A stretch of DNA of 64,000 nt from Nonomuraea jabiensis (lineage in GTDB: Bacteria; Actinomycetota; Actinomycetes; Streptosporangiales; Streptosporangiaceae). The notes under the pieces were generated by a model. The model saw only the letters and a list, made by a program, of their open reading frames with translations, ran no database searches and was not told where the DNA came from. The stretch covers positions 4,092,001-4,156,000 of the forward strand of contig NZ_JACHMB010000001.1 of NCBI RefSeq assembly GCF_014204795.1. The letters run 5' to 3'. The translations under genes and the position numbers were made by a program. Positions 52,152 through 61,463 of this stretch are shown piece after piece. The stretch's first letter is position 1, and the number at the start of each line of letters is the position of its first letter.

Positions 52152-52875
52152 CCCAGACGTTCGGCTCGACGTACACGGCGTGGTCCTGCTCCACGTCGCA
52201 GTGCACCGGGGTGAGCGCGCCGGGCACCTCCACCGGGCCCGGGCGGTCGAACGGCAGGTCCGTCCACCGCCGCCACTCCGCCAGCGTGCCCGAGACGACC
52301 ATCGAGCGCGGTGCCACCTTGACGATCTTCCCGCCCGCCCGCACGTGCACGCGTAACCAGGCGTCGTGGGGCAGGCCGTCGGCGCGGGTCCTGAAGGCGT
52401 ACTCGGCCATGGGGGTGCGCGGTTCGAGGTGCTTGTTGTTGGGCCTGACCGGCGCCACCAGCTCGCGGTAGCCGAGGCCGGCGGCGCGCTCGCGCATGGC
52501 CGCGAGCATCAGGGAGGAGAGTCCCGTGCCCTGGAGGTCGCGGCGGACGGAGATCTCCAGGGCGGAGATGCTGTCGGGCCGCTCGCCGCGCTCGCGGGCC
52601 AGCCAGCCCTGCCTGATCACGCCGTCCCACCCGTCGTCGGGCAGCTCGGAGCCCCCGGAGAGGAACGGCATCATGCACCCCCGCGCCGCCAGCCGTCCCG
52701 GCTCCTCCTCGAAGTCGGCCACGAGCACGTAGTCGGCGTAGGTCGTGGTGGCGAACGGATAGAACAGGTCCGCGATCGGATCCTCGAGCACGAAAGCGTG
52801 CCACGTATGGTCCATCTCGAACAGCGACGGCGCGAACTCCGGACGCTCCGCGAGCGTCGTGATCTTGAGGGCCAT
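52132..52875 (-). CDS. GNAT-fold acetyltransferase-like protein
   Basis: A 247-residue protein. The CoA-binding strand-loop is ISVRRDLQGTGLSSLMLAAM, followed by ELVAPVRPNNK and a C-terminal extension of about 90 residues with DAWLRVHVRAGGKIVKVAPRSM. Start ATG 52875 (MALKITTLAERPEF). ATG 52884 is possible. Substrate unknown. It is divergent from the DUF885 gene. Confidence 0.82.
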   Translation of the reverse strand: MALKITTLAERPEFAPSLFEMDHTWHAFVLEDPIADLFYPFATTTYADYVLVADFEEEPGRLAARGCMMPFLSGGSELPDDGWDGVIRQGWLARERGERPDSISALEISVRRDLQGTGLSSLMLAAMRERAAGLGYRELVAPVRPNNKHLEPRTPMAEYAFRTRADGLPHDAWLRVHVRAGGKIVKVAPRSMVVSGTLAEWRRWTDLPFDRPGPVEVPGALTPVHCDVEQDHAVYVEPNVWVTHPLA

Positions 52876-52954
52876 GGGAATCATTCTCACATTACGGCCG
52901 ACCGGTACGCGCTTGTATAAAGCAGGGCGAATGGGGTGCGCTAGCGTCGGCCGC

Positions 52955-54448
52955 ATGACAGAACTTGACGCCAGGCTGCGAGCCATCACCGACCTGATCG
53001 TGGCGGAGGCTCGCGAGGGCGGCGGCAGGCACGAGTACGACGGCCGGATCCAGGACCTCTCGCCCGCGGGCGTGCGGTCCGGGCTGGCCCGGCTCGGCGA
53101 GGGGTCGCTGCCCGCGGACGCGCATGACGCCGAGCACCTACAGGTGTTCGAGGAGAGCCTGCGCACTCAGTTCGGCGAGCTGGAGCTGCATCGCAAGAAC
53201 CCGCTGATCCACCTCTCGAACCTCGACCTCGCCTGCTACGACCGCGACTACGCCCCCGAGGAGGAGCGCGAGGCGGCCAAGGCGGCCCACCTCGCGCTCT
53301 GGCCCGAGGCGGTGGACCAGGCGATCGCCTCGCTCGACCAGGTCCCGGCCCCCGTCGCGCAGTCCCTGGTCGCCGCGACCAGGGGACTGGCCGCCAGCGT
53401 CACCGACGAGGCCGCGCTCAAGGCGCACAGCCTGCTCGTGGCCCACGTCGAGCGGGCCGCGGCCGAGGGCGACCCCGACGCGGCGCTCGGCGGCCAGGCG
53501 CTGGCCAGGCTCATGGGCACGGCCGAGGGGCTGCCCGTCGACCTGGGCAGGCTCGCCGAGCGGGCCGACGCCGAACGGGACCGGCTGATGGGCCTGCTCG
53601 CCGAATCCTGCGCCAAGCTGGGCGAGCGGGACCGGGCGCCGCTGGACGTCGTACGGGAGCTGGTCAAGGACCACCCCGATCCCGACGGGGTCATCGAGGC
53701 GGCGCGGATCGGCACGGAGAAGGCCATCGCGTTCACCCGCGAGAAGGACCTCGTGCCCTACCACGACGGCGAGTGCCTGGTGGGGCTGGCGCCCGAGTCG
53801 CGGCGCTGGGCGATGGCCATGATGGCGTGGAACTCGCCCGGCGAGCCCGAGGGCCCGTCCTGGTACTACATCACGCCGCCGGACCCGTCCTGGCCGGAGC
53901 AGGACCAGGAGGAGTGGCTGGAGGTCTTCAGCAACGCGACGCTGCCGGCGATCAACGTGCACGAGGTCGCGCCCGGGCACTTCTCGCACGCCCGCGCGCT
54001 GCGGCGGGCCAGGTCGGACGTGCGCCGGCTCCTGCAGTCCCTCGCCTTCATCGAGGGGTGGGCGCACTACGCCGAGGAGCTGTGCGTGGAGGAGGGCTTC
54101 GAGCCGGACGACCCGCGGTTCGAGATCGGCGTCTGGGTGGAGGCGCTGCTCCGCGTCACCCGGCTGGCCTGCGCGATCGGCGTGCACACCGGGCAGATGA
54201 CGGTCGAGGAGGGCGCCAGGCGCTTCGAGTCCGACACGCACCTGGCCGGCCCGGCCGCGCTGTCGGAGGCCAGGCGGGCGACCTTCGACCCGACGTACGG
54301 GCGTTACACCTGGGGCAAGCTGCTCATCCGCGACCTGCGGGAGCGGGCGCGGGCGGAGTGGGGCGCGGACTTCAGCCTGCAGCGCTACCACAAGGCCCTG
54401 CTCGACCTCGGCTCGCCGCCCCTGGGCCTGATCGACCGCATCCTCTAG
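52955..54448 (+). CDS. DUF885 family metallopeptidase-like protein
   Basis: A 497-residue protein with the zinc-type motif HEVAPGH near residue 330 and EGWAHYAEELCVEEG about 35 residues later, the pair that defines DUF885. No signal peptide is visible, so it is probably cytoplasmic. Family members are thought to be peptidases related to M2/M3 enzymes. ATG 52955 (MTELDARLRAITD) is chosen. ATG 52931 is an alternative. Confidence 0.87.
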   Translation: MTELDARLRAITDLIVAEAREGGGRHEYDGRIQDLSPAGVRSGLARLGEGSLPADAHDAEHLQVFEESLRTQFGELELHRKNPLIHLSNLDLACYDRDYAPEEEREAAKAAHLALWPEAVDQAIASLDQVPAPVAQSLVAATRGLAASVTDEAALKAHSLLVAHVERAAAEGDPDAALGGQALARLMGTAEGLPVDLGRLAERADAERDRLMGLLAESCAKLGERDRAPLDVVRELVKDHPDPDGVIEAARIGTEKAIAFTREKDLVPYHDGECLVGLAPESRRWAMAMMAWNSPGEPEGPSWYYITPPDPSWPEQDQEEWLEVFSNATLPAINVHEVAPGHFSHARALRRARSDVRRLLQSLAFIEGWAHYAEELCVEEGFEPDDPRFEIGVWVEALLRVTRLACAIGVHTGQMTVEEGARRFESDTHLAGPAALSEARRATFDPTYGRYTWGKLLIRDLRERARAEWGADFSLQRYHKALLDLGSPPLGLIDRIL

Positions 54449-54518
54449 CTCGGAAGGGGCCTGGGGCGGCGGCGGCAGGTCGGGTAGCGTCGGTCGCGAG
54501 CGAGGGGAGGATGATCCT

Positions 54519-55340
54519 GTGCGGGAGCTCTCCGGCAAGGTCGCCGTGGTGACCGGCGCGGCCAGCGGCATCGGGCGGGCGCTGGCGCTCAGGTTCGCGG
54601 CCGAGGGCATGGCGCTGATGCTCGCCGACGTCGATCCCGGCGGCCTCGCCGAGACGGCCCACCAGGCAGGCGACGGCAAGGTGCTCACGCAGGTCACCGA
54701 CGTCTCCGACGCGGCGGCCGTACGGCACCTGGCCAACCGCTGCTTCGGCGAGCTCGGCGCCGTGCACGTCCTCTGCAACAACGCCGGCGTCTTCCAGGGC
54801 GGCCGCATGTGGACCCGCGGCGAGGAGGACTTCGCCTGGCTGCTGGGCGTGAACCTGTGGGGCGTGCTCCACGGCATCCACGAGTTCGTCCCGCGCATGA
54901 TCGAGCAGGACACCGAGGGGCACATCGTCAACACGGTGTCGGTGGCCGGGCTGTTCACCACGCCGGGATCGGGCGGCTACGCGGTCACCAAGTACGCCGC
55001 GATGGCCGCGTCCCAGGCCCTCGCCGAAGACCTGGCCGCCACGGGCGCGAAACTTCGCGTGACCGCGCTCTGCCCCGGCGCGGTCAGGACCCGCATCGCC
55101 GACTCCGAGCGCGTCCGCCCGGCCGGGCTGGTCACCACCCCCACCCAGGACGAGGCCGACGCGCGGGAATGGGTCGGCCGGGCGGCCGAGCGCGGCATCG
55201 AGCCGGCCGAGGTGGCCGATCTGGTCGTGGCGGCCATCCGCGAGGAGCGGTTCCTGGTGCTGACCGACCCCCGGTACGCCGCCCGGCTGCGCCTGCAGAC
55301 CGAGACCCTGCTCACCGGGAACCTGCCGCCCTACCAGTGA
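54519..55340 (+). CDS. short-chain dehydrogenase/reductase (SDR)
   Basis: A 273-residue classical SDR. The nucleotide-binding TGAASGIGRALA, the NNAGVF motif and the catalytic Tyr-Lys in GYAVTKYA are intact. The preference for NAD or NADP and the substrate are unknown. GTG 54519 has GAGGGGAGG eight bases upstream. Its end overlaps the convergent membrane-protein gene by 10 bp. Confidence 0.9.
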   Translation: MRELSGKVAVVTGAASGIGRALALRFAAEGMALMLADVDPGGLAETAHQAGDGKVLTQVTDVSDAAAVRHLANRCFGELGAVHVLCNNAGVFQGGRMWTRGEEDFAWLLGVNLWGVLHGIHEFVPRMIEQDTEGHIVNTVSVAGLFTTPGSGGYAVTKYAAMAASQALAEDLAATGAKLRVTALCPGAVRTRIADSERVRPAGLVTTPTQDEADAREWVGRAAERGIEPAEVADLVVAAIREERFLVLTDPRYAARLRLQTETLLTGNLPPYQ

Positions 55341-56281
55341 CGCTCGTGGGCCAGCACCCGGTCCACGGCGCCGCTGCGCGGCTTGACCAGCAGCCGGACC
55401 TGGTCGCCCGGCAGCACGTCCTGGTAGAGCCCCTGGCTGACCATGAACGAGCGGGCCTTCTCCGAGCTGCCGTCGTGTACCGCGATGTGGAAGACGCATC
55501 TGCTGCCCGCCTGGTCGTCGGTCGGCTCGGTCACGACCCAGCGCTTGACGACGTACCCGGAGATCTCCTGCCGTTTGGGGCCGGGCGCGGCGGAACCGGG
55601 CGGCTCGATCTCCACGCCACGCCAGCCGCTGCCCGTGAAGATCCACTCGTGGCGCGGGTTGACCGGCGCGGCGCCCGGCTCGGCGATCTCCCGCCCGGCG
55701 GGGGTCAGCAGGAACCCCCGCCCGGCCATGAGCAGCCCCACCCCGGCCACGAACGACACCATCGTCGCGATCATGCCCGGCCACGACAGCCCGGCCGCCG
55801 AGACCGTGGCGTACCAGGGGACGACGAGCCCGGCGGCGAGCAGCACCGGCACGATCATGGTCGGCCAGCGGCGCCGTGCCAGGCCGAGGTCGATGGCCGT
55901 CTGCTGGACGAGCGGGACCAGGCCGCCGTCCAGCTCCGCCCCTTCGGGCATCAGCGCCATCACCGGCGCGTACGGCTTGCCTCCCAGGCGGGCGGCCACC
56001 CGGTCCAGGACCCATCGCTCATACGGCAGGAGCGGTTCCTCACGAGGGGACACCAGGGAGAGGCGATCCTCCTCGATCGTCAGGCACCCGCGCCGCTCCA
56101 GCTCGAACAGCGTCGAATGGAACACATCCTGCGCCCGCATACCGCGTAAGAGCTCGACCACGGGCTCCGGCGCCTCGTGCCGCGGCGCCCCCTGCGGGCG
56201 TTCGCGGCTGGACAGCTTGAAGGCGGCGGCCAGCGTGGCGGCCCACAGGGCCCACGCGGTCACCGGCCAGACAAGATCCAT
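55331..56281 (-). CDS. membrane protein of unknown function
   Basis: A 316-residue protein with one N-terminal hydrophobic segment (about residues 4-22), a soluble region rich in acidic residues that looks like a winged-helix-type fold (RGMRAQDVFHSTLFELERRGCLTIEEDRLSLV), two central membrane helices (about 140-190), and a C-terminal cytoplasmic region. Resemblance to TIGR04222-type membrane proteins is possible but weak. It is divergent from guaA. Confidence 0.65.
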   Translation of the reverse strand: MDLVWPVTAWALWAATLAAAFKLSSRERPQGAPRHEAPEPVVELLRGMRAQDVFHSTLFELERRGCLTIEEDRLSLVSPREEPLLPYERWVLDRVAARLGGKPYAPVMALMPEGAELDGGLVPLVQQTAIDLGLARRRWPTMIVPVLLAAGLVVPWYATVSAAGLSWPGMIATMVSFVAGVGLLMAGRGFLLTPAGREIAEPGAAPVNPRHEWIFTGSGWRGVEIEPPGSAAPGPKRQEISGYVVKRWVVTEPTDDQAGSRCVFHIAVHDGSSEKARSFMVSQGLYQDVLPGDQVRLLVKPRSGAVDRVLAHERHW

Positions 56282-56378
56282 TGTTCTGTGTTAGCACGAG
56301 TGCCGGTGGCAGGCCAGGCGTAATGCACAAGGCCGATAGACTGTAGTCACCGCATTTCGCCTTTGGGGGGTTCTCACG

Positions 56379-57926
56379 GTGTCTGAATTCGACACAGTGC
56401 TGGTGGTCGACTTCGGCGCACAGTACGCGCAGCTCATCGCCAGGCGTGTGCGCGAGTGCCACGTCTACTCCGAGATCGTGCCCTCGTCCATGCCGGTCGA
56501 GGAGATGATGGCCAAGAACCCCAAGGCGATCATCCTGTCCGGCGGCCCTTCCTCGGTCTACGCCGAAGGCGCCCCGCCGGTGCCGCACGGGCTGTTCGAC
56601 ACGGGTGTGCCCACGTTCGGCATCTGCTACGGCTTCCAGGCCATGGCGCAGGCGCTGGGCGGCGAGGTCGCCCGCACGGGCGTGGCCGAGTACGGCGGCA
56701 CCGCGCTGGAGGTGCTCAACGAGGGCGTGATCTTCGCCGGGCTGCCGGACGCCCAGACGGTCTGGATGTCCCACGGAGACAGCGTCGCCGCCGCCCCCGA
56801 GGGCTTCACGGTGACCGCCTCGACGCGCGAGACCCCGGTCGCCGCCTTCGAGCACCCCGAGCGCGGCCTCTACGGCGTGCAGTTCCACCCCGAGGTGCTC
56901 CACTCCGAGCACGGCCAGGTGGTGCTCAAGCACTTCCTCGACGCCGCCGGCTGCCGCCCGTCGTGGACCATGCTCAACATCGTCGAAGACTCCGTCGAGG
57001 CCGTGCGCCGCCAGGTGGGCGACGGCCACGCGATCTGCGCCCTGTCCGGCGGCGTCGACTCCGCGGTGGCCGCCGCGATCGTCCAGCGCGCCATCGGCGA
57101 GCGGCTGACCTGCGTCTTCGTCGACCACGGCCTGCTGCGCAAGGGCGAGGCCGAGCAGGTCGAGCGCGACTTCGTGGCCGTCACGGGCGTGAAGCTGCGC
57201 GTGGTCGACGCCGCCGACCGCTTCCTGAAGGCGCTGGAGGGCGTCTCCGACCCGGAGGAGAAGCGGAAGATCATCGGCCGCGAGTTCATCCGCGTCTTCG
57301 AGGACGAGCAGCGCGCCATCATGGCCGACGGGCCGGTGGAGTTCCTGGTCCAGGGCACGCTCTACCCCGACGTGGTGGAGTCGGGCGGCGGCACCGGCAC
57401 CGCCAACATCAAGTCCCACCACAATGTCGGCGGCCTGCCTGACGACCTGCAGTTCAAGCTCGTCGAGCCGCTGCGCGCGCTGTTCAAGGACGAGGTGCGC
57501 CGGGCGGGCGAGGAGCTGGGGCTCCCGTCCGCGATGGTCTGGCGCCAGCCCTTCCCGGGCCCCGGCCTCGGGATCCGCATCGTGGGCGAGGTCACCCGCG
57601 AGCGCCTGGCCCTGCTGCGCGAGGCCGACGCGATCGCCCGCGAGGAGCTGTCCCGGGCCGGCCTCGACCGGCAGATCTGGCAGTGCCCGGTGGTGCTGCT
57701 GGCTGACGTGCGGTCGGTGGGGGTGCAGGGAGACGGGCGCACGTACGGGCATCCCGTGGTGCTGCGACCGGTGACGTCCGAGGACGCGATGACGGCCGAC
57801 TGGGCGCGGGTGCCCTACGACGTGCTGTCGCGCATCTCGACCCGGATCACCAACGAGGTCCGGGAGGTCAACCGGGTGGTGCTCGACGTGACGAGCAAGC
57901 CTCCGGGCACCATCGAGTGGGAGTAG
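56379..57926 (+). CDS. guaA: GMP synthase (glutamine-hydrolysing)
   Basis: Converts XMP to GMP using glutamine and ATP. The 515-residue product has the glutaminase triad (Cys83 in GICYGFQ, plus the FHPEV His/Glu region), the ATP pyrophosphatase loop ALSGGVDSAVAA, and a C-terminal dimerisation domain ending KPPGTIEWE. GTG 56379 is the start. Together with guaB (25 kb to the left) it completes the guanine branch. Confidence 0.97.
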   Translation: MSEFDTVLVVDFGAQYAQLIARRVRECHVYSEIVPSSMPVEEMMAKNPKAIILSGGPSSVYAEGAPPVPHGLFDTGVPTFGICYGFQAMAQALGGEVARTGVAEYGGTALEVLNEGVIFAGLPDAQTVWMSHGDSVAAAPEGFTVTASTRETPVAAFEHPERGLYGVQFHPEVLHSEHGQVVLKHFLDAAGCRPSWTMLNIVEDSVEAVRRQVGDGHAICALSGGVDSAVAAAIVQRAIGERLTCVFVDHGLLRKGEAEQVERDFVAVTGVKLRVVDAADRFLKALEGVSDPEEKRKIIGREFIRVFEDEQRAIMADGPVEFLVQGTLYPDVVESGGGTGTANIKSHHNVGGLPDDLQFKLVEPLRALFKDEVRRAGEELGLPSAMVWRQPFPGPGLGIRIVGEVTRERLALLREADAIAREELSRAGLDRQIWQCPVVLLADVRSVGVQGDGRTYGHPVVLRPVTSEDAMTADWARVPYDVLSRISTRITNEVREVNRVVLDVTSKPPGTIEWE

Positions 57927-57975
57927 CGGTAGCTCGCCAGCCGGGGCACTTCAGGGGTTCAAGGGGTTTCGGGGC

Positions 57976-58458
57976 TCAGGCGGCGACCGCGGCGAGGGCG
58001 TCGATGGGGGAGTCGGTCCCGGCGCGGGCGAACACCGGCAGCTCGAACCAGATGGCCTTGCCGCGCGCCGTACGGACGCCGCCCCAGCAGCAGGAGAGCA
58101 GGTCGACGAGGAACAGCCCGCGGCCGCTCTCCGCGTCCGCGTCGACGACGCGCATCTGCGGCAGGTCGGGGTTCTCGTCCTCGACCTCGCAGCGCAGCAG
58201 GCCGTCCTCGGCGGAGAAGCTGAGGCGGACCGGCCCGTACGCGTGCTCGACCGCGTTGCCGACCAGCTCGCTGACGAGCAGCTCCGCGACCTCCACCTGG
58301 TCGTCGAGGCCCCAGCCGGCGAGCTTGTCACGGGTCAGCCGGCGGGCGGCGCACACCGAGCCGAGGTCCGGCGCGAGCCACCACGAGGCCGTGCGGCACG
58401 TGGTCTGGCGGCGGCCGGTCACCGCGGTCAGGATGCTGCTCATCGAAAGCCTGTTCAT
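57976..58458 (-). CDS. RsbW-like ATP-binding (HATPase_c) regulatory protein
   Basis: A 160-residue GHKL ATPase-fold protein with the N-box ELLVSELVGNAVEHA and the G-box ESGRGLFLVDLLS. Such single-domain ATPases in actinobacteria act as anti-sigma factors or in partner-switching with anti-anti-sigma proteins. No partner gene is adjacent. ATG 58458 or ATG 58443 could be the start. Three consecutive regulatory candidates (see the palindrome at 58558) lie in its upstream region. Confidence 0.85.
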   Translation of the reverse strand: MNRLSMSSILTAVTGRRQTTCRTASWWLAPDLGSVCAARRLTRDKLAGWGLDDQVEVAELLVSELVGNAVEHAYGPVRLSFSAEDGLLRCEVEDENPDLPQMRVVDADAESGRGLFLVDLLSCCWGGVRTARGKAIWFELPVFARAGTDSPIDALAAVAA

Positions 58459-58557
58459 TTCCTACCCCGAGTGGGTCCTCTTCCTGTGAGCCTGGGTTGC
58501 TCACACCATCGAGAATGCCTCAGTGAGGTGCCGCAGGAAGAGGTGAAAACTCCCCGT

Positions 58558-58569
58558 ATAGGTACCTAT
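58558..58569. promoter_or_regulatory. perfect 12-bp palindrome upstream of the RsbW-like gene
   Basis: ATAGGTACCTAT is perfectly self-complementary and lies 100 bp upstream of the RsbW-like start, with a second palindrome ACGTACGT 6 bases further. In a genome of this GC content such an AT-rich palindrome is rarely expected by chance, so it is a candidate operator. Confidence 0.4.
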
Positions 58570-58628
58570 TCCACGTACGTAGGCAGCGCACGGCAGGGAC
58601 TGGGGATGCTTGCTGATGCCAGGGTGCC

Positions 58629-61334
58629 TCATGAGGGTACGACGCAGTTGCCGTTCGGGGGCTTTCCCGCCGGCCAGGCGACGCCCTTGAACGCCAGCTT
58701 TCCCGAGGCCGGGTCCAGGCGGACGACCGTGAGGGCCTTGTCGTACGGGTTGCCCGCACTGGTCAGGCAGATCAAGCCGCTCGCGCCCTGGATGCGGTAG
58801 GCGGCGTGCAGGTCGGCGAGCACGTCCTTGACGTCCTGCCGGGAAGGGACCTCGGTGCTGCTGATCGCGACCGCCTTCGCCAGGGCCCGGTAGGCGGTCA
58901 GGACCACGTCGTGGGTGATGATCGTACGCCCGTCCTCGAGTGCCACCGGGCCGACCTTGGCGGTGGCGATCAGGTGCTGGAGCCGGGCCAGCGACTCCTG
59001 CGGCTCGGCGAGATAGCGCGGGAGGTCCTCCCGCTTCTTGCGGCTGTTCTTCCCCCACCACTTCTCCACCTCGGCGTTCCAGGCGCCGGGGTGGGCCGGG
59101 GCGGCGTACTCGACGGACACGGACGGTCTGCCGCCGCCCGGGTCGCCCCGGATGAGTTCGAGGTCCTCGGCGTCCAGGCGGCGGTCGAGCGTCGTGGCGT
59201 CGGAGCCGGTGATCACCGTGTAGGACTTCTTGCCGGAGCAGTAGGTGTTCGCCAGCGTCTTGACGAAGAGCTTCAGATGGTAGGCGCGGCCGGCGAAATA
59301 GATGAACCGGGCGTTCGACTGGCAGATGTTCAGGGCGAAGTCCTGGAACCGGTTCGGCGTGCGGCCGGGCTCCTCCAGGCCGGGTGACTCGTACGTCATG
59401 TCCTGGACCCCGGTGCCCTTCTTGCCTTTCCGGGCCTCGGTGAAGGCGTCGCGCAGCGACTTGTCGTAGTTGTCCAGCGGCCGGATGTCCGCGACGAGCG
59501 CGCTCTCGGCACCCGCCAGCTTCGGGTCGGACCTGAGCAGCGCCTCGGCCTGCTCCTTGGAGGTCGAGACGACGCGGGCCAGGCCGGGGAACGGATCCCG
59601 GCTCCGGTCCTGGGTCTCCGGATTGGCGAAGTCGGTCGAGGTGACCAGGCCCGCGACGACGGGGATCCCCAGGTCCTTCGTCAGGTGGTGCATCGCGTTC
59701 CACGTGTCGGTCAGGCTGAGATTGAACCCGGCGACGACGCGGAGCTGCGGCTCCCTCGCGGTGAGGTAACCCACGGTCTTCTGCCAGTACCGGTAGTCGC
59801 GGCCGGGGTTGGCGAGGACGAGGCGGATCGGAGGCTTGGCGGCGTCGGGGGTGTTGGCCTGCAGCTGGGCCAGATAGGCGCCCTGCACCTCGCTCAGGAT
59901 CTGCTTGCGCACGGCCGGGATGTCCGACTGCAGAGGGATCATCAACGCCACGGTGGCGTACGGTTTCGCCGCGATCCGGTTGTTCTCCGTCTCGATGCGC
60001 GCGAAGACTTCCCGCATGCCGTCGAGATCCGGCATGAGCACGCCGGTGCCGTCCGACACGCCGATGCAGTCCGCGCCCATCACCACGAGCCCTTCACCGC
60101 AGCTCGCCGGCTCCGGCGGCGGGAGTATCACCGCGTACGCGACGAAACACAGGACACCCGCGAGGGCGAGCAGCTCGGTGGTGAGGGTCAGCGGTCCGGG
60201 CCCCCTGCGGGGCGGGCTCGGTGCCGGGCCCGATCCCAGGGTGACCGGCAGCAGCCGGCTGGGCACCGGATCGGCGCCGCCGGCGATGATGTTCTCGATG
60301 GTCTCCTTCCGCCGTGCGAACAGCGCCGGAATCTCTTTGGCGAGCTCGCCCGGGGAGACGGGCGGGTTGGCCCCTCTCGCGACCGGCGCCCCGCCCCGCG
60401 CCGAGGTCGCCACGACGACGGGATGGACGCGCAGGCCGCGGGACCCGTGCTCGTACGCGGCCAGGAGGGCGTCCCTGATCTTCCGCCGCGCCGGGACGAG
60501 ATCGACGTCAGGCAGGAGGATGACGGGACGGCGCACCCGGTTGAGCCGGCGGAGAAGCCCGTAGTGCGCGTCGACATCGGCCAGCAGGGCCTTGACGAGC
60601 AGGAGCTCCTTCTCGCCGACGCTGCTCCCGGACGGCTCGCCGCCCGGTTCGATCAGCAGCCGGCGCAGCTCCCTGACGAGCTCCTCGGTGGTCCCCAGCG
60701 GCCGCTTGAACGCCTTCTTCCGGTACCAGCGCAGGGTCCAGTGGGCGCGGACCCGGAAAGCGCCGAACACGCCGATCGCCAGGCCGACGATGCCGCTGGC
60801 CAGGTTTCCGAGGTAGGAGTTCGTGACCACCTTCTTGATCGCCTTGCGGACCTCCCGCAGGATCTTCTGCCGGGCCCTGTCGATCGCCTCCTTGACCTTC
60901 TCCTCCAACTCGGCGTCCAGCTCGCCCAGCTCGGCGAGGCGCTTCTGGTCCGGGTCCCGCAGGTCCCAGGTCGCGAGCGCGTACGCGGCCTCGAAGCGGG
61001 GGAAGACGAGGGGAAGCCGGTAGGCGGGACGCGAGAACCTGTGTGCGACGGCCCGCAGTTCCGCCGCGAACCGCGCCAGGTCGGCGGTCCCGCACGGCTC
61101 GTTGATCGGCAGGACGCTCGCGTACTCTTCGTAGTACTCCGCGGGCCACGACCGAATCGCCTCGAGGTCGGCCGCGTGATCGGCGGCGTCATCATCTGGG
61201 GGCTCCAGCTGGAAGACCAGAGGCCCGGTCCGGCGGCCGAAGCGGACCTTCCTCCGGCGGAACCGGCGGAGGATCACCAGCTCCGCCAGCGCCGCGTTCA
61301 GGTGCTGAGCCACCTCGGCCCCCATCGTCGTCAT
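58629..61334 (-). CDS. two-helix membrane protein with periplasmic-binding-like ectodomain
   Basis: A 901-residue protein. An N-terminal cytoplasmic region (1-172, with a charged helical segment EEKVKEAIDRARQKILREVRKAIKK) precedes the first membrane helix (about 175-193). A second soluble region (200-380, with RRPVILLPDVDLVPARRKIRDALLAAYE) and a second helix (about 384-404) follow. The ectodomain (405-901) starts with a Cys pair (CGEGLVVMGADC) and resembles type I periplasmic-binding domains of branched-chain amino acid receptors (VVAGFNLSLTDTW, GIPVVAGLVTSTDF). It looks like a sensor or substrate receptor tethered to a cytoplasmic module. Function not recognised. The start may be ATG 61334 or 61325. 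Confidence 0.75.
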   Translation of the reverse strand: MTTMGAEVAQHLNAALAELVILRRFRRRKVRFGRRTGPLVFQLEPPDDDAADHAADLEAIRSWPAEYYEEYASVLPINEPCGTADLARFAAELRAVAHRFSRPAYRLPLVFPRFEAAYALATWDLRDPDQKRLAELGELDAELEEKVKEAIDRARQKILREVRKAIKKVVTNSYLGNLASGIVGLAIGVFGAFRVRAHWTLRWYRKKAFKRPLGTTEELVRELRRLLIEPGGEPSGSSVGEKELLLVKALLADVDAHYGLLRRLNRVRRPVILLPDVDLVPARRKIRDALLAAYEHGSRGLRVHPVVVATSARGGAPVARGANPPVSPGELAKEIPALFARRKETIENIIAGGADPVPSRLLPVTLGSGPAPSPPRRGPGPLTLTTELLALAGVLCFVAYAVILPPPEPASCGEGLVVMGADCIGVSDGTGVLMPDLDGMREVFARIETENNRIAAKPYATVALMIPLQSDIPAVRKQILSEVQGAYLAQLQANTPDAAKPPIRLVLANPGRDYRYWQKTVGYLTAREPQLRVVAGFNLSLTDTWNAMHHLTKDLGIPVVAGLVTSTDFANPETQDRSRDPFPGLARVVSTSKEQAEALLRSDPKLAGAESALVADIRPLDNYDKSLRDAFTEARKGKKGTGVQDMTYESPGLEEPGRTPNRFQDFALNICQSNARFIYFAGRAYHLKLFVKTLANTYCSGKKSYTVITGSDATTLDRRLDAEDLELIRGDPGGGRPSVSVEYAAPAHPGAWNAEVEKWWGKNSRKKREDLPRYLAEPQESLARLQHLIATAKVGPVALEDGRTIITHDVVLTAYRALAKAVAISSTEVPSRQDVKDVLADLHAAYRIQGASGLICLTSAGNPYDKALTVVRLDPASGKLAFKGVAWPAGKPPNGNCVVPS

Positions 61335-61408
61335 CCCTGCGCCAGCGAGTGGGTTGGACTTTAACCGGTCGTGACCGCGTCGTAACGGGATTTGGGGAAA
61401 TGTCGAGG

Positions 61409-61453
61409 CCCGCGGTTCTGTACGGCGGCGGCGTCCGCCGTACAGGACGCGGG
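61409..61453. terminator. hairpin after the 317-aa membrane protein gene
   Basis: CTGTACGGCGG (61418-61428) pairs with CCGCCGTACAG (61435-61445), and the stem extends to CCCGCG/CGCGGG with small bulges. It is followed on the plus strand by TTTT. It is downstream of the minus-strand gene ending at 61464 and upstream of the 901-aa gene. Confidence 0.6.
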
Positions 61454-61463
61454 TTTTCCGGGG

